Shown here one piece after another: positions 6,508-13,384 of a stretch of 13,384 nucleotides of DNA. A program made the position numbers and the translations under genes. The notes under the pieces are model-generated. The model was not told the origin of the DNA. It did no database searches and was given only the letters and a program-made list of their open reading frames with translations. Source of the stretch: Bacteroidales bacterium (GTDB lineage Bacteria > Bacteroidota > Bacteroidia > Bacteroidales > VadinHA17); contig JAOZKQ010000026.1 of the NCBI GenBank assembly GCA_029935275.1, forward strand, positions 1-13,384, read 5' to 3'. The first letter of the stretch is position 1. Each line of letters opens with the position of its first letter.

Positions 6508-9411
6508 ATGGCTTTTGATTCTTTTCAAAATAGACATATTGGCCCTCGGAATTTGGAGATTCAGGGAATGTTGAATAAAATTGGTGTTTCTTCCATTGAT
6601 GAATTAATAAGTAAAACAATACCGGATTCCATCCGGCTATCGGAACCATTAAGCTTGGAGGAGGGAATAAGTGAGTTTGAATATTCTTCTAAAATTCGGA
6701 TGATAGCCTCAAAAAATAAGCTTTTTAAAACTTATATTGGTTTGGGATATTATGGTACCATTTTGCCGGCTGTAATACAACGTAATATTTTGGAGAATCC
6801 GGTTTGGTACACTTCTTATACGCCATACCAGGCTGAGATATCACAAGGGAGACTTGAGGCGCTGCTAAATTTTCAGACTGTTGTGATGGATCTCACTGGG
6901 ATGGAAGTGGCAAATGCATCTTTACTTGATGAAGCTACCTCTGCTGCTGAAGCCATGTTGATGTCATATCGGCTTAGGTCCCGAAGTATGGTGAAAAATG
7001 GTGCCAATAAGTTTTTTATAGATGAAAAAGTGTTTAAGCAAACCATTGAAGTGCTTGAAGGCAGGGCAATGCATGCAGGTATTGAAGTAATTATTGGCAA
7101 ATTCGATTCTTTTGAATTTGATAATAAAGTTTTTGGCGTATTAGTGCAGTATCCGAATGCTGATGGAGAAGTTTCTTATTTGCATAGTATGGTGGAGAAA
7201 GCTCATGCTAGCGGTGCGCTGGTAACCGTTGCTGCAGATCTTCTTGGTCTGGCATTGTTAAGCCCTCCTGGTGAATGGGGTGCCGATATCGTAGTCGGTT
7301 CTACCCAACGGTTTGGTATTCCTATTGGATTTGGTGGGCCACATGCCGGATATTTTGCGACACTTGAAAAGTTTAAGAGAAATATCCCAGGCAGGATTAT
7401 TGGAATAACTGTGGATGCACAGGGGAATCAGGCCTTAAGGATGGCCCTTCAAACAAGGGAACAGCATATAAAACGTGAGCGTGCATCATCAAATATATGT
7501 ACTGCACAGGCCCTGCTAGCTACCATGGCAGGTATGTATGCAGTTTACCATGGGTATGAAGGTTTAAAGAGGATTTCAATGCATGCTCATAGTGCTGCTT
7601 CACGTTTGGAAACTGCTTTAAAACAACTTGGATTTAATCAGGTCAATGAGAATTATTTTGACACCCTGAAAATAAGATTACCTGAAGGCTTATCTGTAGG
7701 TGTAGTGAGGGATATTGCTTTGAAAAATGAAGTAAACCTGCGGGTTATTGATCCGGATTATATCGGGATAAGCCTGGATGAGACAACCTCAGATAAGGAT
7801 CTTAAGTTGCTTGTATCCATTTTTGCTGAGGCTATTGAAGGGAAGGAAATAGATCTCAGGAAAGAATCAGGCAAAATTAGTTTTAATAAGAAATTTCTTA
7901 GAGAAAGTGTTTTCATGTCATTAGATGTTTTTAGTAATTACCGCTCAGAGACAGAAATGATGCGCTATATTAAGCTTCTTGAAAGAAAAGATTTTTCATT
8001 GACCCATTCGATGATTTCTCTGGGTTCATGTACAATGAAACTGAATGCTGCTGTAGAGATGTTCCCCCTTAGCTGGCCTGAATTTGGGAATCTACACCCC
8101 TTTGTTCCGGAAGACCAGGCTGTGGGATATCTTGAGTTGATTCAGGGTCTGGAAGAAGACCTGAAAGTAATTACAGGATTTAATGCAGTGAGCTTTCAGC
8201 CAAATTCAGGAGCTGCAGGCGAATATGCCGGGCTTTCAGTTATTAAGGCCTGGCATGAAAGCAGGGGTGAGGGCTATCGGGATATTGTACTGATTCCATC
8301 ATCGGCGCATGGTACAAACCCGGCCAGCGCTATAATGGCAGGATTTAAGGTGGTAGTGGTTGATTGTGATGAAAAAGGGAATATTAATCTGGATAATTTA
8401 CGTCTGCATGCGGACAATAATAAAGAGAACCTGGCTGGATTTATGGTGACCTATCCTTCCACTCATGGTGTTTTTGAGGAGGATATTGTTGAGATGATAT
8501 CCATAATTCATGAAAACGGAGGGCAGGTTTATCTGGATGGGGCCAATATGAATGCTCAGATTGGATATACCAATCCTGCAATTATTGGCGCGGATGTTTG
8601 TCACCTTAACCTGCATAAAACTTTTGCCATTCCCCATGGAGGCGGGGGCCCCGGTGTTGGACCAATTGCGGTTGCTGAGCATCTTGTTGACTTTCTTCCT
8701 AAGCATCCTTATGTTGAAACCGGAGGGAAAAATGGAATTATTCCGGTTTCTGCTGCACCTTATGGCAGTGCCAGTATTTTACCTATTTCTTATGCTTATA
8801 TAAAAATGTTGGGCGGAGAGGGATTGACAAGAGCTACGGCTATGGCAATTTTGAATGCCAACTACCTGGCAAATTCACTTAAAGATTATTATGATATTCT
8901 TTATACCGGAAAGCGTGGATTTGTTGGCCATGAGATGATACTTGATTGTCGAAAGTTTAAAGCAGAGACCGGGATTACCGAGTTAGATATTGCAAAGCGC
9001 CTGATGGATTACGGTTTTCATGCACCAACGCTCTCTTTTCCAGTTCATGGGACATTAATGGTTGAACCCACTGAAAGTGAGTCATTAAAAGAGCTTAATA
9101 GATTTGTTGAGGCCATGATTGGTATTTATAGAGAGATTATGGAAGTAAAAGAAAATGTGGCAGCAAAGGAGAGTAACGTACTAAAAAATGCACCTCATAC
9201 GGATGCTGTAATGGTTTCCGATGAATGGGAATATTCTTACTCCAGACAAAAAGCAGCTTTCCCACTTGAATGGGTTAGGGAACGGAAACTCTGGCCTGCT
9301 ATTGGCAGGGTGGATGACACTTATGGTGACAGGAACCTGGTGTGTACTTGTGCACCGATTGATTCCTATAGAAAGAAGGCATTTGGTTTTACGGAAATTA
9401 ATGAAGATTAG
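6508..9411 (+). CDS. gcvP: Glycine dehydrogenase (aminomethyl-transferring), glycine cleavage system P-protein
   Basis: The 967-residue protein is the pyridoxal-phosphate-dependent decarboxylase of the glycine cleavage system. It decarboxylates glycine and passes the aminomethyl group to the lipoyl arm of the H-protein. The length fits the single-chain form (about 950-970 residues) rather than the split two-subunit form of many Firmicutes and archaea. It begins with the diagnostic FQNRHIGPR motif. It has GYYGTILPAVIQRN and PYQAEISQGRLEALLNFQT in the N-terminal half, then SLGSCTMKLNA at the start of the second half. The PLP lysine is K704 in CHLNLHKTFAIPHGGGGPG, close to the site in E. coli. 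The gene starts with ATG and has no ribosome-binding sequence. Genes for the T, H and L proteins are not in the window, so the system is dispersed. Its 3' end overlaps ddl on the opposite strand. Confidence 0.98.
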   Translation: MAFDSFQNRHIGPRNLEIQGMLNKIGVSSIDELISKTIPDSIRLSEPLSLEEGISEFEYSSKIRMIASKNKLFKTYIGLGYYGTILPAVIQRNILENPVWYTSYTPYQAEISQGRLEALLNFQTVVMDLTGMEVANASLLDEATSAAEAMLMSYRLRSRSMVKNGANKFFIDEKVFKQTIEVLEGRAMHAGIEVIIGKFDSFEFDNKVFGVLVQYPNADGEVSYLHSMVEKAHASGALVTVAADLLGLALLSPPGEWGADIVVGSTQRFGIPIGFGGPHAGYFATLEKFKRNIPGRIIGITVDAQGNQALRMALQTREQHIKRERASSNICTAQALLATMAGMYAVYHGYEGLKRISMHAHSAASRLETALKQLGFNQVNENYFDTLKIRLPEGLSVGVVRDIALKNEVNLRVIDPDYIGISLDETTSDKDLKLLVSIFAEAIEGKEIDLRKESGKISFNKKFLRESVFMSLDVFSNYRSETEMMRYIKLLERKDFSLTHSMISLGSCTMKLNAAVEMFPLSWPEFGNLHPFVPEDQAVGYLELIQGLEEDLKVITGFNAVSFQPNSGAAGEYAGLSVIKAWHESRGEGYRDIVLIPSSAHGTNPASAIMAGFKVVVVDCDEKGNINLDNLRLHADNNKENLAGFMVTYPSTHGVFEEDIVEMISIIHENGGQVYLDGANMNAQIGYTNPAIIGADVCHLNLHKTFAIPHGGGGPGVGPIAVAEHLVDFLPKHPYVETGGKNGIIPVSAAPYGSASILPISYAYIKMLGGEGLTRATAMAILNANYLANSLKDYYDILYTGKRGFVGHEMILDCRKFKAETGITELDIAKRLMDYGFHAPTLSFPVHGTLMVEPTESESLKELNRFVEAMIGIYREIMEVKENVAAKESNVLKNAPHTDAVMVSDEWEYSYSRQKAAFPLEWVRERKLWPAIGRVDDTYGDRNLVCTCAPIDSYRKKAFGFTEINED

Positions 9412-10384
9412 ACCCTGATATTTCTTCAATTACCAGATCAAAAATGTCGCCTGTTTTATATCCGTAAGCACTAATTTGTTTGGGGATGATGCTTTCAGCA
9501 CTCATTCCGGGAACTGTATTTATTTCCAAAAAATATGGAATATTGCCGGAAATAATATAATCAATGCGTACGATACCCCGGCACCCTAATCTGGAGTATA
9601 TTTCAGCCGAGTATTTCTTGCATTTTTCCTGCATTGTTTTATTAATTCTGGCCGGGGTAATTTCTTCGGACTTACCTTCAGTATATTTGGCTTCATAATC
9701 AAAGAAGTCGTTTTTTGTCACAATTTCAGTTAAAGGGAAAATATGTGTTTCCTTGCTGGTAATTAAAAGCCCTGAGGAAACTTCGACACCTTCAATAAAG
9801 GATTCGATGATAACTTCATCGTCTTCACTGAATGCATCAGAGATTCCTTTTCTTAATTCATCTTCATTAGTGGCCTTTGAGATTCCGAAACTGGAACCGC
9901 TGTTGTTAGGTTTTACAAAACAGGGTAAACTCAGTTTTTTAATAATTTCAGAAGTTTCGTAGGCCTCTTCCTTTCTTAGGAATACACTTTTTGCTGTGGG
10001 GATTCCAAATTCTTTTAGAAAACTCTTACATGCAAATTTATTAAAAGTTAAAGCAGAAGTGAAAGAGTCACAACTGGTATAGGGAATGTTTATTAGTTCA
10101 AAATATCCCTGGAGCTTTCCATCTTCACCTGGTGTGCCGTGAATTGCAATAAGGGCAACATCAAATATAATTTTCCCCCTGGCAGATTGAAAAGAAAAGT
10201 CATTTTTATCCACCGGAGTGTCTATTCCTTCTTGTTTCACAATCCATTTTCCTTGTCTTATGATAACTGTATATATATTATACTTCTCCAGATTCAATAA
10301 GGAAGTAATTTCTTTAGCACTGTTTATGGATATTTGGTATTCTGAAGAATCTCCACCTGCTATTATGGCTATATTTTTTCTCAT
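9398..10384 (-). CDS. ddl: D-alanine--D-alanine ligase
   Basis: The 328-residue ATP-grasp enzyme joins two D-alanines for the peptidoglycan pentapeptide. The N-terminal substrate loop reads AGGDSSEYQISINSA, where the usual HEVS is EYQIS; the key glutamate is kept and the His-to-Tyr change looks like a lineage variant. Other motifs are IHGTPGEDGKLQGYFEL, the ATP-binding CFVKPNNSGSSFGISK, RGIVRIDYI, and the metal-binding and oxyanion block YFLEINTVPGMSAESIIPKQI at the C-terminus. The length is close to the usual 305-360. The ATG at 10384 follows meaB by only 8 bases, so the two are very likely translated from one message. The stop lies inside the 3' end of gcvP on the other strand. No vancomycin-resistance ligase signature or neighbouring van gene was seen, so the housekeeping D-Ala-D-Ala enzyme is the best call. 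Confidence 0.95.
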   Translation of the reverse strand: MRKNIAIIAGGDSSEYQISINSAKEITSLLNLEKYNIYTVIIRQGKWIVKQEGIDTPVDKNDFSFQSARGKIIFDVALIAIHGTPGEDGKLQGYFELINIPYTSCDSFTSALTFNKFACKSFLKEFGIPTAKSVFLRKEEAYETSEIIKKLSLPCFVKPNNSGSSFGISKATNEDELRKGISDAFSEDDEVIIESFIEGVEVSSGLLITSKETHIFPLTEIVTKNDFFDYEAKYTEGKSEEITPARINKTMQEKCKKYSAEIYSRLGCRGIVRIDYIISGNIPYFLEINTVPGMSAESIIPKQISAYGYKTGDIFDLVIEEISGSNLH

Positions 10385-10392
10385 TTATATTT

Positions 10393-11496
10393 TTAATCTT
10401 TTAATTTAAAGTATTTCTCAAGAATTTTATTGGCTGCTATAAATGAACTTGTTTTACCGGAAAGCACTTCTTTTTTCCATTTAACAAGTTCTTTTTTAAT
10501 GAAAGGATCATTATAAAAATACTGCTTTATATTTTCTTCAATAGTCTGGTTCAGCCAGTAAGCTGACTGCTGGTCACGATTTTGTTGAAACCATGAATTC
10601 TGTTTTACAAACTTTATATAGTTTAGAATTGTTTCCCAAACATCAATCAGGCCTGTTTCTGATACGGCAGAGCATTTTAACACGCAGGGAGTCCAGCCCG
10701 ACTCTGCCAGAGGAAAAAAATGAAGGGCATTTTTAAATTTGGTTTGTGCCTGCAAAGCTCTTTTTATATTATCACCATCAGCTTTTGTAATAACCAGGGC
10801 ATCGGCCATTTCCATTATGCCACGTTTAATTCCCTGCAATTCATCTCCCGAACCAGCCAGCATTAGCAGAAGAAAAAAATCAACCATAGAATGAACCATT
10901 GTTTCAGATTGACCTACACCTACAGTTTCAACAAATATAGTATCATAACCCGCTGCCTCACATAATATAATAGTGTCTCTTGTTTTTCCAGCTACTCCCC
11001 CAAGTGTACCTGAGGATGGAGTGGGGCGAATGAAAGCAAGTGGATCTGTTGAGAGTTTTTCCATTCTTGTTTTATCTCCTAAGATACTTCCTCCGGATTT
11101 TTTGCTGCTCGGATCAATTGTTAATACAGCCAGCTTTTGGCCAGATGAGGTAATTTGGGTTCCTAAAGCTTCGATAAATGAACTCTTTCCTACACCTGGA
11201 ACTCCGGTTATACCAACTCGGATCGAGTTTCCACTATAGGGAATACAAGCTTCAATAATTTCACTTGCAATTTTTTTATGTGAAGTGTGATTGCTTTCTA
11301 TAATCGTGATGGCCTGGCTCAGTATTATTTTATTCTGACTAATTATTCCTTTAACATAATCTTTTGCAGTTAAAAGTTTTTTTCGTTTTTGTCTGGTAAA
11401 ATTGTAAGCTTCCTTGTTCACAGAGGGAGGCTGTTTTACTCCTTCGCTTAACTGAAGTGCACTTTTCTTTATGTTTTTTACTTTTCCGGGAGCCAT
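10393..11496 (-). CDS. meaB: Methylmalonyl-CoA mutase-associated GTPase MeaB
   Basis: The 367-residue protein is a G3E-family P-loop GTPase that chaperones adenosylcobalamin loading and protection of methylmalonyl-CoA mutase in the cytoplasm. The Walker A loop is GVPGVGKSS (residues 98-106). Further motifs are DPSSKKSGGSILGDKTRM (128-145), the switch and Walker B region VETVGVGQSE (189-199), LAGSGDELQGIKRGIMEMAD, and the base-specificity motif TKAD (237-240). The polar, lysine-rich start of about 40 residues makes it somewhat longer than the roughly 330 residues of E. coli ArgK/YgfD. Mutase genes are not in the window, so the pathway (succinate to propionate or the reverse) is inferred. A one-mismatch promoter-like box (TAACTTCG) lies at 11504-11511, but it is too weak to list. 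ddl follows 8 bases downstream. Confidence 0.96.
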   Translation of the reverse strand: MAPGKVKNIKKSALQLSEGVKQPPSVNKEAYNFTRQKRKKLLTAKDYVKGIISQNKIILSQAITIIESNHTSHKKIASEIIEACIPYSGNSIRVGITGVPGVGKSSFIEALGTQITSSGQKLAVLTIDPSSKKSGGSILGDKTRMEKLSTDPLAFIRPTPSSGTLGGVAGKTRDTIILCEAAGYDTIFVETVGVGQSETMVHSMVDFFLLLMLAGSGDELQGIKRGIMEMADALVITKADGDNIKRALQAQTKFKNALHFFPLAESGWTPCVLKCSAVSETGLIDVWETILNYIKFVKQNSWFQQNRDQQSAYWLNQTIEENIKQYFYNDPFIKKELVKWKKEVLSGKTSSFIAANKILEKYFKLKD

Positions 11497-11633
11497 TATT
11501 TTACGAAGTTAATACTTTTCTATTTAACCCGAAGAGTTCCTTTATGTATTATTAGAAGTTACTGGAAATAAGAAAGCCAGCTAACATAAGCAGGCCTCAG
11601 ATAGGACAATAATTACTTTTATAGTAGCTGTTC

Positions 11634-11972
11634 TTAGAATTGTTTTTTTAATATCTCTGAAATTTGTTCTTTTGATTGAATACTACTTGTGGCTTCTATT
11701 ACTTTCCCATCTTTGTAATAAACCGTAAATGGTAGTCCCATAAAGCCCATGCACTCAGGAAGACTACGTATAACCATGGCAGTAGGAATATCAAAATCCA
11801 TATCATAAAATACGACTTCCGGGAATTCATTTTCAAGTTCAATCATTGAGGCGTAAACAGGAATACACATAGGACCCATTCTTCCGCAACAAATCATGAA
11901 ATTCTTATTTTCACTTAATGCTTTGGTGTATTCCTCCTCAGTTTCTATATGTTTTAAATTGGTATGTAGCAT
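11634..11972 (-). CDS. Thioredoxin-like protein with a non-canonical CC-x6-C active-site region
   Basis: This 112-residue single-domain protein has the size and order of a thioredoxin. A short N-terminal region leads to a strand (NKNFMICCG), then a helix carrying the active-site position, a strand VVFYDMDF, and a strand preceded by the expected cis-proline (GLPFTVYYKDGKV, P81). The usual WCGPC is replaced by MICCGRMGPMCIPVY, giving cysteines at 28, 29 and 36; another cysteine (C74) sits in LPECMGF. There is no signal peptide, so it is probably cytoplasmic. Start is the ATG at 11972, with a TAnnTTTG promoter box 57 bases upstream. The gene stands alone, 137 bases upstream of meaB in the same direction. 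The fold assignment is by eye. I have a general impression that Bacteroidota carry similar small thioredoxin-family proteins, but substrate and partner reductase are unknown to me. Confidence 0.82.
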   Translation of the reverse strand: MLHTNLKHIETEEEYTKALSENKNFMICCGRMGPMCIPVYASMIELENEFPEVVFYDMDFDIPTAMVIRSLPECMGFMGLPFTVYYKDGKVIEATSSIQSKEQISEILKKQF

Positions 11973-12028
11973 GATAAATTAAGATATTATTAATTAATGA
12001 TAATTGATTTTGTAATTTTTTCAGGGGG

Positions 12029-12036
12029 CAAAAGTA
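12029..12036 (-). promoter_or_regulatory. Bacteroidota -7 promoter box for the thioredoxin-like gene
   Basis: The minus strand reads TACTTTTG, an exact TAnnTTTG match followed by a C-rich stretch, 57 bases before the ATG at 11972. The implied leader is about 50 bases. No clear -33 TTG is visible. Confidence 0.45.
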
Positions 12037-12184
12037 TAAAATAGTATTAAATGACCATAAATTATTTCACATTTGTAAGGAAATAATGACAGGGATACTG
12101 GTTGGTGGGTTAAATCAGGGTTAATTTTGGTTTAGATTGGGCCTGCTAAAAACACATAATCAACTAAAATCAGGAGTGTTATAT

Positions 12185-12210
12185 AAAATCCCCGGAATTC
12201 CAGGGATTTT
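12185..12210 (-). terminator. Probable intrinsic terminator of the DUF1573 gene
   Basis: An 8-base perfect inverted repeat (AAAATCCC paired with GGGATTTT) surrounds a 10-base centre that itself contains the palindrome GGAATTCC. On the minus strand the stem ends in TTTTATAT, serving as a short U-tract, 40 bases past the stop of the DUF1573 gene. The repeat is nearly symmetric and the stem is half A-T pairs, so termination strength is uncertain. Confidence 0.55.
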
Positions 12211-12249
12211 GAGAGTTTTTTAAAAATTTGAAGAAGTGATCAGTTACTT

Positions 12250-13350
12250 CTAGTTGCTTTCGGGGGCTTCAACTTCACCAGTTACCCTTAACACCATGTT
12301 AGGACTTCTGGGATCATTTGTAATTACAGTAATTGATTTGTTCTGTCTGCCTACCCTGGTACCTGAATTAAATATTGCTTTTATCTGGCTGGAATCACCT
12401 GGTTTAATAGTCGTTTCACTTGGAGTTACAGCAGTGCAGCCACAACTTGAACGTACTTTTCTGATCAGAAGATCACTTTTTCCGGTATTTTTAAAAGTAA
12501 AACTATGTTCAACGGAGGATTTCTGCTTTATTTTCCCAAAATTAAAGACATTCTCTGTGAATTCAATTTTGGCAGCATTTTCGATTTGCTCAGGGGACAT
12601 GTTGCTGAAATCTTCACTAATTGTTGCAGAAATAGTTAATCGGTTATTCCTATCTACTTTTCCATTATAGTTCACTGAAACCCGGCTGATTACAAATCCC
12701 CAGTCATTTACCAGGCTGGCATCATAGATTCCGGTAATTATGCCTTTTTCTTTTGGTTTTAAAGTAACAGGTCGGGCTTCCAGCTTCAATTGTGCAGGTA
12801 CTTGTGAAAATGATATAGTTTGATCCTGGTCAGAAGTGTTGATTACCTGGATGCTAACTGTCTTCTTCTGGTCTTTGGTGACCTTGACAAATGCCATATG
12901 ATTCGTTTTAAAGCGAATATTTCCAATAAGGAAAGGGAAATCATCCTCAATTGTCCTGGGCTTTGGAATCACATTTCCCGTTATGCGCAAAGCAACAACC
13001 TTTTGGCTTGCATTGGAATAGACCGTAATGGATTTGTTAAATTTATTGGGACGATTTTTTGGATTATAGGCAACTTTTATGGAACCACTCCCTCCCGGAG
13101 GCACAGGTTCTTTTGTCCATGTAGGAGATGTACAGCCACATGATGCAGTGACTTTATTCAATATAAGAGGTTGATTTCCTGTATTTTTAAATTTGAAATC
13201 ATAAGTAGCCAGGCCGGCTTCTTCCTTAATGTTACCAAAATCATGTATCTTTTCCTCAAAAGCAATCGTAGAACCTGTTTGCTGGGCATACATGCTATAT
13301 GGGATAGCGATAAAGGCTAAAATAGTCAATGTTGCTTTTATTTTTCTCAT
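12250..13350 (-). CDS. Exported protein with two DUF1573 domains
   Basis: The 366-residue protein begins with a typical signal peptide (MRKIKATLTILAFIAIPYSM, then YAQQ); cleavage is likely after A22, with no lipobox cysteine, so the mature form would be periplasmic or secreted. The first DUF1573 domain spans about 30-127: FEEKIHDFGNIKEE, FKNTGNQPLIL, ASCGCTSP with C71 and C73, then NKSITVYSN. The second spans about 262-360: FTENVFNFGKIKQK, FKNTGKSDLLI, SSCGCTAV with C303 and C305, then NKSITVITND. The middle part (about 135-245) has a beta-rich, Ig-like pattern without the CGC motif and may be a third, diverged domain. DUF1573 belongs to the ASPM/SPD-2/Hydin-like Ig-fold group and is abundant in Bacteroidota; its molecular role is not established. 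The ATG at 13350 leaves only 34 bases of upstream sequence in the window. A hairpin terminator follows. Confidence 0.92.
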   Translation of the reverse strand: MRKIKATLTILAFIAIPYSMYAQQTGSTIAFEEKIHDFGNIKEEAGLATYDFKFKNTGNQPLILNKVTASCGCTSPTWTKEPVPPGGSGSIKVAYNPKNRPNKFNKSITVYSNASQKVVALRITGNVIPKPRTIEDDFPFLIGNIRFKTNHMAFVKVTKDQKKTVSIQVINTSDQDQTISFSQVPAQLKLEARPVTLKPKEKGIITGIYDASLVNDWGFVISRVSVNYNGKVDRNNRLTISATISEDFSNMSPEQIENAAKIEFTENVFNFGKIKQKSSVEHSFTFKNTGKSDLLIRKVRSSCGCTAVTPSETTIKPGDSSQIKAIFNSGTRVGRQNKSITVITNDPRSPNMVLRVTGEVEAPESN

Positions 13351-13384
13351 TTTTTCGAAAGTTTAAAATTTTTATAATAAATTT

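Larger units (their letters stand above)
11973..12249. other. Longest intergenic gap (277 bases)
   Basis: This gap separates the DUF1573 gene from the thioredoxin-like gene, both on the minus strand. It holds the hairpin at 12185-12210 and the promoter box at 12029-12036. The remaining bases, about 12037-12184, contain only open frames of a dozen codons or fewer, and no tRNA-like or obvious structured RNA pattern that I could see. Confidence 0.6.

Noticed and set aside
8398..8706. Minus-strand open frame of 102 codons inside gcvP
   Set aside because: It is antisense to the highly conserved PLP-binding region of gcvP and has no recognisable protein pattern.
12122..12129. TAnnTTTG match on the plus strand (TAATTTTG)
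   Set aside because: No plus-strand gene follows; such matches are expected by chance in AT-rich spacer DNA.
12820..13143. Plus-strand open frame of 107 codons with a cysteine-rich end
   Set aside because: It lies wholly antisense to the DUF1573 gene, and its cysteines come from the reverse reading of that gene. It is a shadow frame.

Overview
This window is AT-rich chromosomal DNA from a member of the Bacteroidota, most likely a Bacteroidales/Marinilabiliales-type anaerobe or facultative anaerobe. The evidence is mixed. Several upstream regions carry the Bacteroidota-type -7 promoter box (TAnnTTTG), and there are almost no Shine-Dalgarno sequences. The gene content also fits: an exported DUF1573 protein, a MeaB GTPase of the methylmalonyl-CoA pathway, a single-chain glycine cleavage P-protein, and a Bacteroidota-style polyprenyl glycosylphosphotransferase. 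The lineage call below phylum level is an inference.

Layout from left to right. (1) Bases 1-970 hold the 3' part of an ECF sigma factor cut by the window edge, followed by a small two-helix membrane protein that may be its partner. (2) Bases 1032-2322 hold a divergent pair: elbB (DJ-1/PfpI-type glyoxalase) on the minus strand and thpR (RNA 2',3'-cyclic phosphodiesterase / 2H phosphoesterase) on the plus strand. (3) Bases 2360-4941 on the minus strand hold a membrane sugar-phosphate transferase and, upstream of it, a degenerate Gfo/Idh/MocA-like protein; each has its own promoter box. (4) Bases 5053-6373 on the plus strand hold pcm (protein-L-isoaspartate methyltransferase) and a glyoxalase-II-like metallo-beta-lactamase hydrolase, four bases apart. 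(5) Bases 6508-9411 hold gcvP, which runs tail-to-tail into ddl with a 14-base overlap. (6) Bases 9398-11496 on the minus strand hold a meaB-ddl pair 8 bases apart. (7) Bases 11634-13350 on the minus strand hold a small thioredoxin-like protein with an unusual cysteine arrangement and an exported protein with two DUF1573 domains.

Most genes are housekeeping: protein repair, detoxification of 2-oxoaldehydes and thioester products, one-carbon metabolism, peptidoglycan precursor synthesis and cobalamin-enzyme maintenance. Apart from the sigma/membrane-protein pair, pcm/MBL and meaB/ddl, there is little sign of a shared pathway. I found no mobile element, CRISPR array, tRNA, rRNA, phage or defence genes. 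No stretch longer than 300 bases lacks a gene; the longest gap is 277 bases (11973-12249).

I did not find a convincing new biological system. The items most worth a second look are the probably inactive Gfo/Idh-like protein beside the sugar transferase, the thioredoxin-like protein with a CC-x6-C motif, and the possible non-zinc anti-sigma partner of the ECF factor. Promoter boxes also argue for shorter starts in two genes.
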